Below are positions 1-8,756 of a stretch of 64,000 nucleotides of DNA, piece by piece. The translations under genes were made by a program, and so were the position numbers. The notes beneath the pieces were generated by a model that worked only from the letters and a program-made list of their open reading frames with translations, was not told where the DNA came from and ran no database searches. This DNA comes from Chryseobacterium sp. FH1. Its GTDB lineage: Bacteria > Bacteroidota > Bacteroidia > Flavobacteriales > Weeksellaceae. The stretch spans positions 744,001-808,000 of the forward strand of contig NZ_JPLZ01000006.1 in NCBI RefSeq assembly GCF_000735135.1, in the 5' to 3' direction. Position 1 is the first letter of the stretch. Each line of letters opens with the position of its first letter.

Positions 1-2
1 AA

Positions 3-3000
3 AAATTCTACAGTTATTGTTTGATGTTATTTCTGATATCAACAATCAACATTTATTCTCAAAATCAACAGGATTTCAGTAAGATTCAACAATCTTCCAA
101 CGTCAATTCTTTAAGATCGTTTTCCGAAAACAAACAAAAGAATTTCGAACTTAATTTCAATCGAGCCTATTCTTTGGCTGACAGATACCAATGGAGAAAG
201 GTGATCATAACAGATAGCACCTACTCCAGACTGATGGGTGTCACGGATGATCTGAAGCCTATCTATTACATTACGGAAAATCGAAATGCTGGGATTACAT
301 CACGTGCAGACAGGCTTTATACTGGTGGCAGTCTTGGACTTTCTATAGAAGGGCAAGGTATGCTTGCCGGCGTTTGGGATGCTGGAAGTCCGTTGCTCAC
401 ACATGAGCTGTTTTCCAGCCGACTTTCTCTGAGAGATAACTCGCCTTATATGCATCCTCATGCCTCTCACGTTGCAGGAACCATTATCGGAACAGACGCC
501 GTACAAAGTGGAAACGCAAGAGGAATGGCTTTCAAGGGAAGTGCAAATGCCTATGATTGGGACAATGACGTCGCTGAAGTTGCCAACGCGGCGGCCGCTG
601 GATTGTTGATTTCCAATCATTCTTACGGTTACAATCCTTCATTTCTAAATGTAGAAAGATTTGGAAAATATGATCAGAATTCAAAAGATTTTGATAATAT
701 CCATTTCAATGCACCTTATTATCAAATGGTTTGCGCTGCCGGAAATTCCAGGATTTATGGTGTAAACACGGGTAAAAATGGATTTGATCTTATTACTGGC
801 CACGCGCTTGGGAAAAATGTCATCACTGTAGCGGCGGTGCAAGAAGTTCTCAACTATACCAATGCTTATTCTGTAGTTATGTCAGAATTCAGCAGTTGGG
901 GGCCTTCGGATGATGGACGTATAAAACCGGATATTTCTGCAAAAGGAGTTGGTACATTTTCTGCGATCAACAATTCCAACAGTTCCTATGATTATTACAA
1001 TGGAACCTCTATGGCGTCCCCAAGTGTGGCTGGAACATTACTTCTTCTGCAACAGTATTATCATCAGGTAAATAATTCTTACATGAAGGCATCAACGCTA
1101 AAAGGGTTGATGATTCATTCTGCAGATGAAGCTGGAATTGCGCCTGGACCAGATTACAAATTTGGTTGGGGATTGATCAACGCAGAGAAAGCAGCGAATA
1201 TTATTAAAGATAAAAATCTTTTTTCTAAGATTGAGGAAAGTACACTTAATAATAATGAGACGAAAGATGTAATCATTAATAGCGATGGCGTAAATCCTCT
1301 TGTAGTCACTATTTCTTGGACAGATCCAGTTGGAAATTTGCCTTCTGATACTTTAGATGATGCAACGCCTAATTTGGTCAACGATTTGGATATTCTTCTT
1401 TCAAGAGACGGTGTTGATTATTTTCCATGGAAACTCAATCCTGCAAACGTAAATTCGCCAGCTGTAAAAGGTGTCAACAATGTGGATAATGTGGAGAAGA
1501 TTGAAATTAATAATCCAACTGCGGGCACCTACATTCTTAAAATCAAGCATAAGGGAACGCTTGCCAATCAGTCTCAAAATTACTCTCTGATTGCCTCTGG
1601 AATTGTTACAACGGATTATTGGTTTAATACAGCTCAAAGTCATATCAGTATCTGTAAAAGTTCGACTGATAATTATTCCGTTAACTTTGATTACTACGTA
1701 AAAAATGGTTTCTCAAGCGAAGTAAACCTGTCAGCGATTAATTTGCCTAATGGTTTATCTGCATCTTTCACGCCTTCAGTTCTATCCAACGAAAGTAATT
1801 TTGTACTTAACCTTAGTGGAATTAAGAACGTTCAAAAAGGAAAATATAATATTATTGTCAAGGGTGAAAATGGCGCAGATAGTTTTGAATTTCCTTTAGC
1901 GATTACAATTTATGATGATGCTCTTACAGCGCCCACTTTGCTAACACCAGCAAGTAACAATGTTGCTGTCAATTATTCTAATACCGAATTTACTTGGTCT
2001 TCGGACACTAACGCAGAATCTTATATATTAGAGATTTCCCAAGATTCAGATTTTTCTGTAAAAGAAACTATTACAACGCCGATCAATAGACATGCTCAAA
2101 ATCTAAACACAGGTACACAATACTATTGGAGAGTGAAAGCAGTCAACATTTGTGGAGAAAGCAGTTTTTCCCAAGTTAATACTTTTAACACTGTCTGCAC
2201 GGGTTTGAACTATGTGGAATTGGTAAATGCTGGAACTAATAGCCTTAATATTAGATGGAATACAAATGCTCTATCAGGAAAATGGGAAGTTGAGGTTGTT
2301 CCTACTGGACAAACGCCAAGCGGAGTCGGCGTTTTGGCTACCACAAATCCTTACACCATTACAGGTCTTACCAAAAATACTTGTTACGATGTTTACGTCC
2401 GTGTTGTCTGTGGCGTAGCGGGTAGCAATTCTGAGTGGGTCAAAGGAAGTAACTTTTGTACAACTGCAGACTATTGTGGCGGTGATCATTTTTACGATTC
2501 TGGTGGGGCTACAGGCAACTACCCACCATCCGAAAACTTTACAAAAACAATCTATCCGGAAAATGCAGGAGATCGTGTTACGGCTATTTTTAATAAATTC
2601 AAAGTAGAGACTTGTTGCTCATATTTTTACATTTTTGATGGACCTAATGAAGGATCTCCTATTATCTTTTCAGGTTCCAGTATGAGTCAATTGCCATACA
2701 CTTACAGATCTTCTCATCCTACTGGTGCCCTGACTTTTAGATTCTTCTCCTACGGAACTGGTGATGAGGGCTGGGATGCAACAATTCTTTGCGAGCCAAA
2801 GCCTGCCTGCCAGGTTATCCCAAAAAATATTTTATTAACATCATCTACGCCATCTTCCATTTCTTTTAACTGGGAAGATACTTCAAATGCCACACAATGG
2901 GAAGTAGAAATCGTACCGGAAGGATCTACACCTACAGGTGCTGGCTACGTAACTTCAGAAAAACAATTTACTCAGTCCGGGCTCACGAAGAATACTTGTT

Positions 3001-6000
3001 TTGATATTTATGTAAGATCTATCTGTGCTGGAGGGTATTCAGATTGGTCAAATCCTAGTAGACTTTGCACATCGCCAGATTATTGTGCGGGTGAACATTT
3101 CTACGACTCAGGAGGTGCGAATGGTAACTATTCAAATAATGAAGACTGGACAAAGACCATCTATCCATCGATTAGTGGTAACAGGGTAAGAGCTGTTTTT
3201 AACGAATTTTCTCTAGAATCTTGTTGTGATAGATTGACGGTTTATGACGGGCCTAATAAGACTTCACCAATTTTATTTTCTAGCGGATCTATGTCGGAGT
3301 TGCCTTCTGTCTTCAGATCTACTCATGCTTCGGGTGCATTGACTTTTGCCTTCAGATCAGATGGAAGTTCTGTGAGATCGGGTTGGGATGCTGAGATTTT
3401 CTGCGAGCCAGTTCCGGCATGTTTGGAATATCCAAAATCTATTGTTCTGCAAAATTCTGCACTTAATAGTCTTACTATTAATTGGACAGACAATTCAAAC
3501 GCTACTCAATGGGAAATTGAAACCGTAAAAGATGGTAGTTTGCCAACTGGTGCAGGGACAATTATTAATACAAAACCTTATACGATCCCAGGTTTGCAGT
3601 CCAACACAATGTACAAAGTTTACATCAGATCGTTATGTTCTGGTGGGACTTCGGAATGGAGTGTTTCTAAATTATTCACAACAGTAGCAGATTACTGCGG
3701 TGGTGATCATTTCTACGATTCAGGTGGTGTAGCGGGTGGTTACTCTAACAATTATGAATCCTATACAAAAACAATTTATCCTGCAAATAGTGGCGACAGG
3801 GTAAAAGCTATTTTTGAAATGTTTGATGTGTACCAATACGATCAATTTACAGTTTATAATGGTGCTAATGCCTATGGCAATAATGTCCTCTATAGTAGTT
3901 ATGGAAACTCAATACGACCGGGGACTTTAGCCTCAACTGATTTATCTTCAGGCGCCTTGACGTTTGTTTTCTATACATCTGGGAATAGTAATAATTACGC
4001 TGGCTGGGATGCGCAAATAATCTGCGAACCAATGCCTGCCTGCCCAAATGCACCGGGAGAAATAACACTTCAGACATCAAATCTGACTTCACTCCGTGTT
4101 ACTTGGCCCGAGAACTCCAACGCCACACAATGGGAAATTGAAGCGGTAAAAGATGGCGATGCTCCTACAGGAATTGGTACCATCATCTCTTCAAGACCTT
4201 ACACTATAACTGGACTTACAAGCAACACTTGTTATAAAGTTTATGTCCGTTCCATTTGTGCTGGTGGTAATTCTGAATGGACCGTTTCCAAATTGTTCTG
4301 TACTCAGGGCGACTATTGTGGCGGAGACCATTTCTATGATTCGGGTGGTGAATTAAGTGGGTATCCTACAACTTATGAAAATTATACAAAAACTATATAT
4401 CCTTCCGGTAATGGCAATAGGGTAAAGGCTGTCTTCGAAATGTTCGATATCAATCAATATGATACTTTTTCGGTTTATAATGGAACTAATACATCTAGCA
4501 GTAATCTTTTATATAATAGCTATGGAAACTCCACGCCACCTACAACATTATCATCAACAGATATTTCTACTGGTGCGTTGACCTTTTATTTCTATTCATC
4601 TGGTAACTCTAATAACAAAGCAGGATGGGATGCGAAAATAATTTGTGAGCCAATGCCTGCCTGTCCAAATCCGCCAAGCTCAATCTTATTACAAAATGCT
4701 GGCCTTAATACACTGAGAGTAAATTGGACAGATAATTCAAATGCAACGCAGTGGGAAATTGAAGTAGTAGCAGACGGAGGTTCACCTACGGGGATTGGAA
4801 CTATTGTTTCTACTCGTCCATACACCATTAGTGGTTTACAAAGGAATACATGTTATAAAGTTTATATCAGATCAGTTTGTACAGGAGGAAAATCAGAATG
4901 GGGTGTTTCTAGGCTTTTCTGTACGCAAGCAGATTATTGCGCTGGAGATCATTTCTATGATCTGGGAGGTGCTTTGAGTAATTATCCTTCTGGTGAATAT
5001 TTTACAAAAACAATTTATCCAACTGGTTCCGGTAATAGAGTAAAGGCTATTTTTGAGATGTTTGATGTTTATCAATATGATCAGTTTTCGGTTTATAACG
5101 GAACATCGACTTACGGAAGTACTTTGCTGTATACAAACTACGGAAATACTACACTTCCAGGTACTATAACATCTACAGACGTAGCAACTGGAGCGTTGAC
5201 TTTTGTTTTTAGTCCTTACTCTAGCAATATCAATAGGGCGGGGTGGGATGCACGGATTATTTGTGAGCCAATGCCACCATGTGCCAATAAACCAACACAA
5301 CTTCTCCTAGAGTCTTCCAGCGCAAATACGTTAAAGATCAATTGGGTGGAAAATTCTAGTGCAACGCAATGGGAAGTAGAAGCAGTACCAGCTGGTAGCT
5401 CACCAACGGGGCACGGAATCATTGTTAATAGCAAATCATATCTGTTATCAGGACTTTTATTTGACACTTGCTATGATGTATATGTGAGATCCATCTGTTC
5501 CAATGGAAACTCAGAATGGACCAAATCTTCTACTCCTTTCTGTACTATTCCGAATTATTGTGGAGATGCACATTTCTATGATTCTGGAGGTGCAAATGGA
5601 AATTATACAAATAATGAAAATTGGGTCAAAACAATCTATCCAATGTCTGCAGGAAAATTAGTAACTGCTACTTTTAATTTCTTCAGTTTGGAGTCTTGTT
5701 GTGATAGATTGACAATCCACAACGGACCAGATACACTTTCACCAGTTCTGTTTTCATCTGGAACTATGCCTGCTATTCCAAAAGTTTATAAGTCCTCCAA
5801 TCCTACAGGTGCGTTGACTTTTAAATTCACCTCGGATTCTAGTTCCACTTATGCAGGCTGGGATGCTATTATTAATTGTGAAGCAAGCCTATCTGTAGAA
5901 TCCAGTGAAAAGGAAAACATCAAAATATTTCCTAACCCGGTAACGACAGGAATTCTAAGCGTAAGTTCACCAATTGAAATCAAGAAGTACGAGATTTTTG

Positions 6001-6146
6001 ATGTCAGTTCAAAACTGATCATGCAAAAGTCCGTTTCAGATAAAAATCTAAAGATTGATATCAGCCAATTTGCATCAGGAAATTATGTGGTGAAGATTAC
6101 GGATCGTGATTCTGTAATTCATACATTCAAGATTATTAAAAATTAA
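3..6146 (+). CDS. T9SS-exported S8 subtilisin-like protease with six FN3/CUB-like pairs (5' end cut by window)
   Basis: Secreted serine protease. Counting from the TTG at 21, the triad is Asp120 (GVWDAG), His147 (HASHVAG) and Ser330 (NGTSMASP). A beta-sandwich follows, then six alternating fibronectin III-like and CUB-like modules (about residues 730-1965), then a type A T9SS sorting domain over the last 75 residues (FPNPV near its start). The frame is open to base 3 and reads KFYSYC just before the first Met, so the true start, probably an MKK-type signal peptide, lies a few codons upstream of the window. The protein should cross the outer membrane by T9SS and stay at the surface or be released. 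Substrate unknown. At over 2040 residues it is far longer than ordinary subtilases because of the repeats. Confidence 0.93.
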   Translation, partial: KFYSYCLMLFLISTINIYSQNQQDFSKIQQSSNVNSLRSFSENKQKNFELNFNRAYSLADRYQWRKVIITDSTYSRLMGVTDDLKPIYYITENRNAGITSRADRLYTGGSLGLSIEGQGMLAGVWDAGSPLLTHELFSSRLSLRDNSPYMHPHASHVAGTIIGTDAVQSGNARGMAFKGSANAYDWDNDVAEVANAAAAGLLISNHSYGYNPSFLNVERFGKYDQNSKDFDNIHFNAPYYQMVCAAGNSRIYGVNTGKNGFDLITGHALGKNVITVAAVQEVLNYTNAYSVVMSEFSSWGPSDDGRIKPDISAKGVGTFSAINNSNSSYDYYNGTSMASPSVAGTLLLLQQYYHQVNNSYMKASTLKGLMIHSADEAGIAPGPDYKFGWGLINAEKAANIIKDKNLFSKIEESTLNNNETKDVIINSDGVNPLVVTISWTDPVGNLPSDTLDDATPNLVNDLDILLSRDGVDYFPWKLNPANVNSPAVKGVNNVDNVEKIEINNPTAGTYILKIKHKGTLANQSQNYSLIASGIVTTDYWFNTAQSHISICKSSTDNYSVNFDYYVKNGFSSEVNLSAINLPNGLSASFTPSVLSNESNFVLNLSGIKNVQKGKYNIIVKGENGADSFEFPLAITIYDDALTAPTLLTPASNNVAVNYSNTEFTWSSDTNAESYILEISQDSDFSVKETITTPINRHAQNLNTGTQYYWRVKAVNICGESSFSQVNTFNTVCTGLNYVELVNAGTNSLNIRWNTNALSGKWEVEVVPTGQTPSGVGVLATTNPYTITGLTKNTCYDVYVRVVCGVAGSNSEWVKGSNFCTTADYCGGDHFYDSGGATGNYPPSENFTKTIYPENAGDRVTAIFNKFKVETCCSYFYIFDGPNEGSPIIFSGSSMSQLPYTYRSSHPTGALTFRFFSYGTGDEGWDATILCEPKPACQVIPKNILLTSSTPSSISFNWEDTSNATQWEVEIVPEGSTPTGAGYVTSEKQFTQSGLTKNTCFDIYVRSICAGGYSDWSNPSRLCTSPDYCAGEHFYDSGGANGNYSNNEDWTKTIYPSISGNRVRAVFNEFSLESCCDRLTVYDGPNKTSPILFSSGSMSELPSVFRSTHASGALTFAFRSDGSSVRSGWDAEIFCEPVPACLEYPKSIVLQNSALNSLTINWTDNSNATQWEIETVKDGSLPTGAGTIINTKPYTIPGLQSNTMYKVYIRSLCSGGTSEWSVSKLFTTVADYCGGDHFYDSGGVAGGYSNNYESYTKTIYPANSGDRVKAIFEMFDVYQYDQFTVYNGANAYGNNVLYSSYGNSIRPGTLASTDLSSGALTFVFYTSGNSNNYAGWDAQIICEPMPACPNAPGEITLQTSNLTSLRVTWPENSNATQWEIEAVKDGDAPTGIGTIISSRPYTITGLTSNTCYKVYVRSICAGGNSEWTVSKLFCTQGDYCGGDHFYDSGGELSGYPTTYENYTKTIYPSGNGNRVKAVFEMFDINQYDTFSVYNGTNTSSSNLLYNSYGNSTPPTTLSSTDISTGALTFYFYSSGNSNNKAGWDAKIICEPMPACPNPPSSILLQNAGLNTLRVNWTDNSNATQWEIEVVADGGSPTGIGTIVSTRPYTISGLQRNTCYKVYIRSVCTGGKSEWGVSRLFCTQADYCAGDHFYDLGGALSNYPSGEYFTKTIYPTGSGNRVKAIFEMFDVYQYDQFSVYNGTSTYGSTLLYTNYGNTTLPGTITSTDVATGALTFVFSPYSSNINRAGWDARIICEPMPPCANKPTQLLLESSSANTLKINWVENSSATQWEVEAVPAGSSPTGHGIIVNSKSYLLSGLLFDTCYDVYVRSICSNGNSEWTKSSTPFCTIPNYCGDAHFYDSGGANGNYTNNENWVKTIYPMSAGKLVTATFNFFSLESCCDRLTIHNGPDTLSPVLFSSGTMPAIPKVYKSSNPTGALTFKFTSDSSSTYAGWDAIINCEASLSVESSEKENIKIFPNPVTTGILSVSSPIEIKKYEIFDVSSKLIMQKSVSDKNLKIDISQFASGNYVVKITDRDSVIHTFKIIKN
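2190..5885 (+). repeat. Six tandem FN3 + CUB-like coding repeats
   Basis: Six copies of a module of about 610-620 bp lie inside the protease gene. The CUB-like parts begin with a DYC/NYC-GG-HFYDSGG signature near 2470, 3078, 3691, 4312, 4931 and 5554. Each follows an FN3-like part containing ATQWE(V/I)E. Copies 1, 2 and 6 carry a Cys-Cys pair before the YDGPN-like strand. Copies 3, 4 and 5 replace it with QYD and share NNYAGWDA-like ends. They are coding repeats, not a CRISPR array. Confidence 0.9.
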
Positions 6147-6152
6147 AGAGAG

Positions 6153-6180
6153 AAGGGAACATTTGAGTTCCCTTTTTTTT
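6153..6180 (+). terminator. Rho-independent terminator of the S8 protease gene
   Basis: The stem GGGAAC (6155-6160) pairs with GTTCCC (6167-6172) around a 6-nt loop and is followed by eight T. It lies 6 nt after the stop codon. Confidence 0.9.
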
Positions 6181-6205
6181 ATTTCAAAAAACTTCAAAAT
6201 TTATT

Positions 6206-6234
6206 TTGGAGTTTTAAAATAAGTTGTAGCTTTG
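6206..6234 (+). promoter_or_regulatory. Bacteroidota-type promoter for the 6253 gene
   Basis: TTG at 6206-6208, an 18-nt spacer, then TAGCTTTG at 6227-6234. This matches the Bacteroidota sigma consensus TTG-N17-23-TAnnTTTG. The start codon is 18 nt downstream. Confidence 0.75.
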
Positions 6235-6252
6235 TAATTCAAAGTTCTTTTT

Positions 6253-6870
6253 ATGGAATCGAAAAATTATCAGGAAGAGTTAGCGCACATCCGTCAGATG
6301 ATGGAACGCAGTTCGAGATTTATTTCATTGAGTGGCTTGTCTGGCGTGATTGCAGGAATCGTGGCTTTGCTGGGTTCCGTGTATGTGTATTTCGTTTTCC
6401 AGAGAGAAGGCATCGATTACTTTGATGGCGAACGCAATATCTACGGACCAGCTCTGGCAAAGGAATTATTCTTTGTCGCTTTGGTTGTTTTGGTGTTAGC
6501 GATTTCCAGCGGATATATTTTCACAGCAAGAAAAAGCAAAAAGAAGAATCTTAAGATTTGGGATTCGATTACGAAGAAGTTGTTGTTCAATTTTACAATT
6601 CCATTGGTTGCAGGCGGAATTTTTTGCATTGCGCTTTGGTACCATAACTTTTTTCCTTTAATTGCGCCGGCAATGTTGATTTTCTACGGATTGGCCTTGA
6701 TTAATGCTGAGAGATATACGCTAAGCGATGTCAAATATCTTGGGATTTGTGAAGTCGTTCTTGGAATGATTGCATTATTCTGGCTTGGTTGGGGATTGAT
6801 ATTTTGGGCGATTGGATTTGGGGTTTTGCATATTTTTTATGGGATTTTGATGTATAGGAAATATGACTAA
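6253..6870 (+). CDS. Polytopic inner-membrane protein of unknown function
   Basis: 205 residues with about six hydrophobic segments (near residues 24-50, 72-95, 113-133, 136-155, 165-185 and 186-202) and a short charged N-terminus. I recognise no enzymatic motif. It has its own clear promoter and is followed after 16 nt by another small membrane protein and then a winged-helix regulator, so the three probably form one transcription unit. Membrane proteins paired with a small winged-helix regulator are common in Flavobacteriia; the role here is unknown. Confidence 0.8.
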   Translation: MESKNYQEELAHIRQMMERSSRFISLSGLSGVIAGIVALLGSVYVYFVFQREGIDYFDGERNIYGPALAKELFFVALVVLVLAISSGYIFTARKSKKKNLKIWDSITKKLLFNFTIPLVAGGIFCIALWYHNFFPLIAPAMLIFYGLALINAERYTLSDVKYLGICEVVLGMIALFWLGWGLIFWAIGFGVLHIFYGILMYRKYD

Positions 6871-6886
6871 TAAGATTCTCTAATCT

Positions 6887-7420
6887 ATGTGGATGTTTTT
6901 TTCTCTTGCATTACTTCTCTTCCTGGGATTAATTACTTTGATGTTGTTATTAATCAATCATTTAACAAAGAAAAAAATATTTATAAAGCTGTCATTTGGA
7001 ATATGGATTTTGGTTGTCATATTATCTTTAATGATTATTTTAAGCAATTTTTTAAATAGTAAAACCAATGTTGAAAAAAATGATTATTACGGAACTTATA
7101 TTATTGACAATAATAAATTCAAAGGTGAAAATGCTGATTGGCAATACAATCATTACAGGTTTGAGATTACAAAGGACGATGAACTGAATTTATATGTCAC
7201 AGATAAAAATAAAGTATTAAAAGTTTATAAAAGAAAAATTGAATTTATAGAAGGAAGTGCAAGTCCACATTTGAAAATCATTAATGAAAATCCAAATTTT
7301 ATTTTAGATTCGGAGCCAACATTATACAGAAACTCTTGGGATTTTTATTTAGTTTTTAAAACCAAACCGTACTCCAATATGTTTTATAAGAAAGGAAAGT
7401 GGAAACCAATAAATAATTAA
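6887..7420 (+). CDS. Hypothetical membrane-anchored protein
   Basis: 177 residues. Two adjacent hydrophobic segments (about residues 1-22 and 30-54) precede a hydrophilic, Asn/Lys-rich domain probably facing the periplasm. No family motif is recognised. The coding sequence is noticeably richer in A+T than the gene before it. It ends 3 nt before the regulator at 7424, which suggests cotranscription and translational coupling. Start chosen at ATG 6887; no Shine-Dalgarno sequence is visible, as is usual here. Confidence 0.65.
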   Translation: MWMFFSLALLLFLGLITLMLLLINHLTKKKIFIKLSFGIWILVVILSLMIILSNFLNSKTNVEKNDYYGTYIIDNNKFKGENADWQYNHYRFEITKDDELNLYVTDKNKVLKVYKRKIEFIEGSASPHLKIINENPNFILDSEPTLYRNSWDFYLVFKTKPYSNMFYKKGKWKPINN

Positions 7421-7423
7421 GAA

Positions 7424-7714
7424 GTGTTAAACATCAATCAACTCAACAAAGAATTCGAAAGTCGTGTAAGATTGGGCATTATGTCCGTTCTTATGGTCAA
7501 CGATTGGGTTGATTTTACCGAAATGAAAAACCTTCTCAGCGCCACCGACGGCAATCTCGCCAGCCACAGCACAGCGCTGGAAAAAGCAGAATATATAGAA
7601 GTGAAGAAAGAATTCGTCGGCAAAAAACCGAGAACATCTTACCGCGTCACACAAAAAGGTCGAGATGCGTTCACAGAACATATCAATAACCTGGAAAAAT
7701 TGTTGGGAAGATAG
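7424..7714 (+). CDS. Small winged-helix transcriptional regulator
   Basis: 96 residues forming one winged-helix DNA-binding domain. The recognition region is LLSATDGNLASHSTALEKAEYIEVKKEFVGKKPRTSYRVTQKG in outline, with the wing near KPRTSYRVT, resembling the ArsR/MarR-like HTH_34 group. The start is GTG at 7424, 3 nt after the preceding stop; it keeps the family N-terminus LNINQLNKEFESRVRLGIM. It probably controls its own unit and the neighbouring membrane proteins. No ligand domain is present. Confidence 0.8.
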   Translation: MLNINQLNKEFESRVRLGIMSVLMVNDWVDFTEMKNLLSATDGNLASHSTALEKAEYIEVKKEFVGKKPRTSYRVTQKGRDAFTEHINNLEKLLGR

Positions 7715-7718
7715 ACAA

Positions 7719-7760
7719 TGGATTTTGCTCCCTGTAAGGTTGGGGAAAAAAAATTATTGG
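7719..7760 (+). repeat. CTCCCTTTAG-type intergenic repeat, copy 1 (diverged)
   Basis: CTCCCTGTAAGGTTGGGGAA at 7728-7747 matches the core of two copies flanking dapB (53704-53749 and 54479-54518). The outer arms here pair only imperfectly. It lies in the gap between the regulator and the metallophosphoesterase. Confidence 0.6.
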
Positions 7761-7789
7761 GATGATAACTCCCGATTTTTTTTGAAAAT

Positions 7790-7797
7790 TAACTTTG
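7790..7797 (+). promoter_or_regulatory. -7 element of the metallophosphoesterase gene
   Basis: TAACTTTG matches TAnnTTTG and lies 28 nt before the ATG at 7826. No TTG occurs at the usual 17-23 nt upstream. The following 14 bases, TTTGTAATTCAAAG, also occur at the promoter of the 6253 gene (6231-6244). Confidence 0.5.
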
Positions 7798-7825
7798 TAA
7801 TTCAAAGAACTTTATAAATAAAAAA

Positions 7826-8662
7826 ATGACTAGAAGAAAATTTATTACCAAGTCTTTACTCGCAACTGCAGGAATCTCATTATTCTACAGTTGGCAAGTC
7901 GAGCCATTTTGGTTGGAGTTTGTACATCAAGACTTACCAATCAAAAACCTGCCTTCAAAACTTCACAACAAAACGCTGATGCAAATCTCAGATTTACACG
8001 TTGGAAATAGATTCAACTACAATTTCCTGATTGATTCTTTCAAAAAAGCAAAAGCTTACAAACCAGACATCGTAGTTTACACCGGCGATTTTGTCTGCTG
8101 GGAAAATGACAAAGAACAATTCGAACAACTGAAAATCGTAATGAAAGAAGCTGTTCTGGGAACTCTCGGAACAAAGGCAATTCTCGGCAACCACGATTAT
8201 GGCGCAGAATGGAGAGAAGAATATGTCGCCGACGAAATCTCAAAAATCCTGACAGATTTCAACATCCAAATGCTGAGAGATGAAAAAGCTGACGTTTCCG
8301 GACTCAATATTTTTGGTTTCGAGGAAGTTTGGGGAACGAATTTCCATCCAGAAAATCTAACGAAAACCATCAATCCCGATGAAGCCAATCTCGTCCTTTG
8401 CCACAATCCCGACGTTTGCGATCTGGATGTCTGGAACGATTATCAAGGCTGGATTCTCGCGGGACATACACACGGCGGACAATGTAAACCGCCCTTTCTC
8501 CCACCATTAATTTTACCAGTTAAAAACCGAAAATATACTTCTGGAATCATCGATTTGGATGACGGGCGAATGCTTTACATCAACCGTGCTTTGGGACATT
8601 CTTACCAAGTTAGATTCAATTGCAGACCAGAGATTACAGTATTTACTTTGAAATCAATTTAA
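7826..8662 (+). CDS. Metallophosphoesterase, YkuE/YaeI-like
   Basis: 278 residues. The N-terminus TRRKFITKSLLATAGISLFY looks like a twin-arginine or uncleaved signal, placing the enzyme outside the cytoplasm or on the membrane. All calcineurin-like metal-binding blocks are present in order: DLHVGN (near residue 56), YTGDF, GNHDYG, CHNPD and GHTHGGQ. Relatives of YkuE hydrolyse phosphoester substrates, including UDP-diacylglucosamine-like lipids in some families; the substrate here cannot be told from sequence. It stands alone, with its own -7 box. Confidence 0.88.
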   Translation: MTRRKFITKSLLATAGISLFYSWQVEPFWLEFVHQDLPIKNLPSKLHNKTLMQISDLHVGNRFNYNFLIDSFKKAKAYKPDIVVYTGDFVCWENDKEQFEQLKIVMKEAVLGTLGTKAILGNHDYGAEWREEYVADEISKILTDFNIQMLRDEKADVSGLNIFGFEEVWGTNFHPENLTKTINPDEANLVLCHNPDVCDLDVWNDYQGWILAGHTHGGQCKPPFLPPLILPVKNRKYTSGIIDLDDGRMLYINRALGHSYQVRFNCRPEITVFTLKSI

Positions 8663-8667
8663 AAAAC

Positions 8668-8708
8668 CTTGTGCTCTTTGTGTAGACGTCCGTGCCCTCT
8701 GTGGTTAA
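8668..8708. repeat. Intergenic repeat with CTTTGTG/CTCTGTGG words
   Basis: The spacer holds CCTTGTGCTCTTTGTGT, then GTCCGTGCCCTCTGTGGTTAA. Its layout resembles the CCTTGCGAGCTTTGCGT half of the TTTGCG family (63181-63197) with C-to-T changes, and the TATGTGCCTATGTGGT arms at 10723. Likely a diverged relative; weaker than the other repeats listed. Confidence 0.45.
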
Positions 8709-8756
8709 GAAATCGCAAAAAATAAATTTATCAACTATTAAAAATCATTTATAATT

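Noticed and set aside
4893-5300. 135-codon minus-strand ORF opposite the S8 protease
   Set aside because: Shadow of repetitive coding sequence; Cys/Ser/Ile-rich with no domain and no promoter.
2470-5600. Tandem repeats as a CRISPR array
   Set aside because: The period is about 615 bp and the units encode CUB/FN3 domains in one frame; no short direct repeats with spacers occur.
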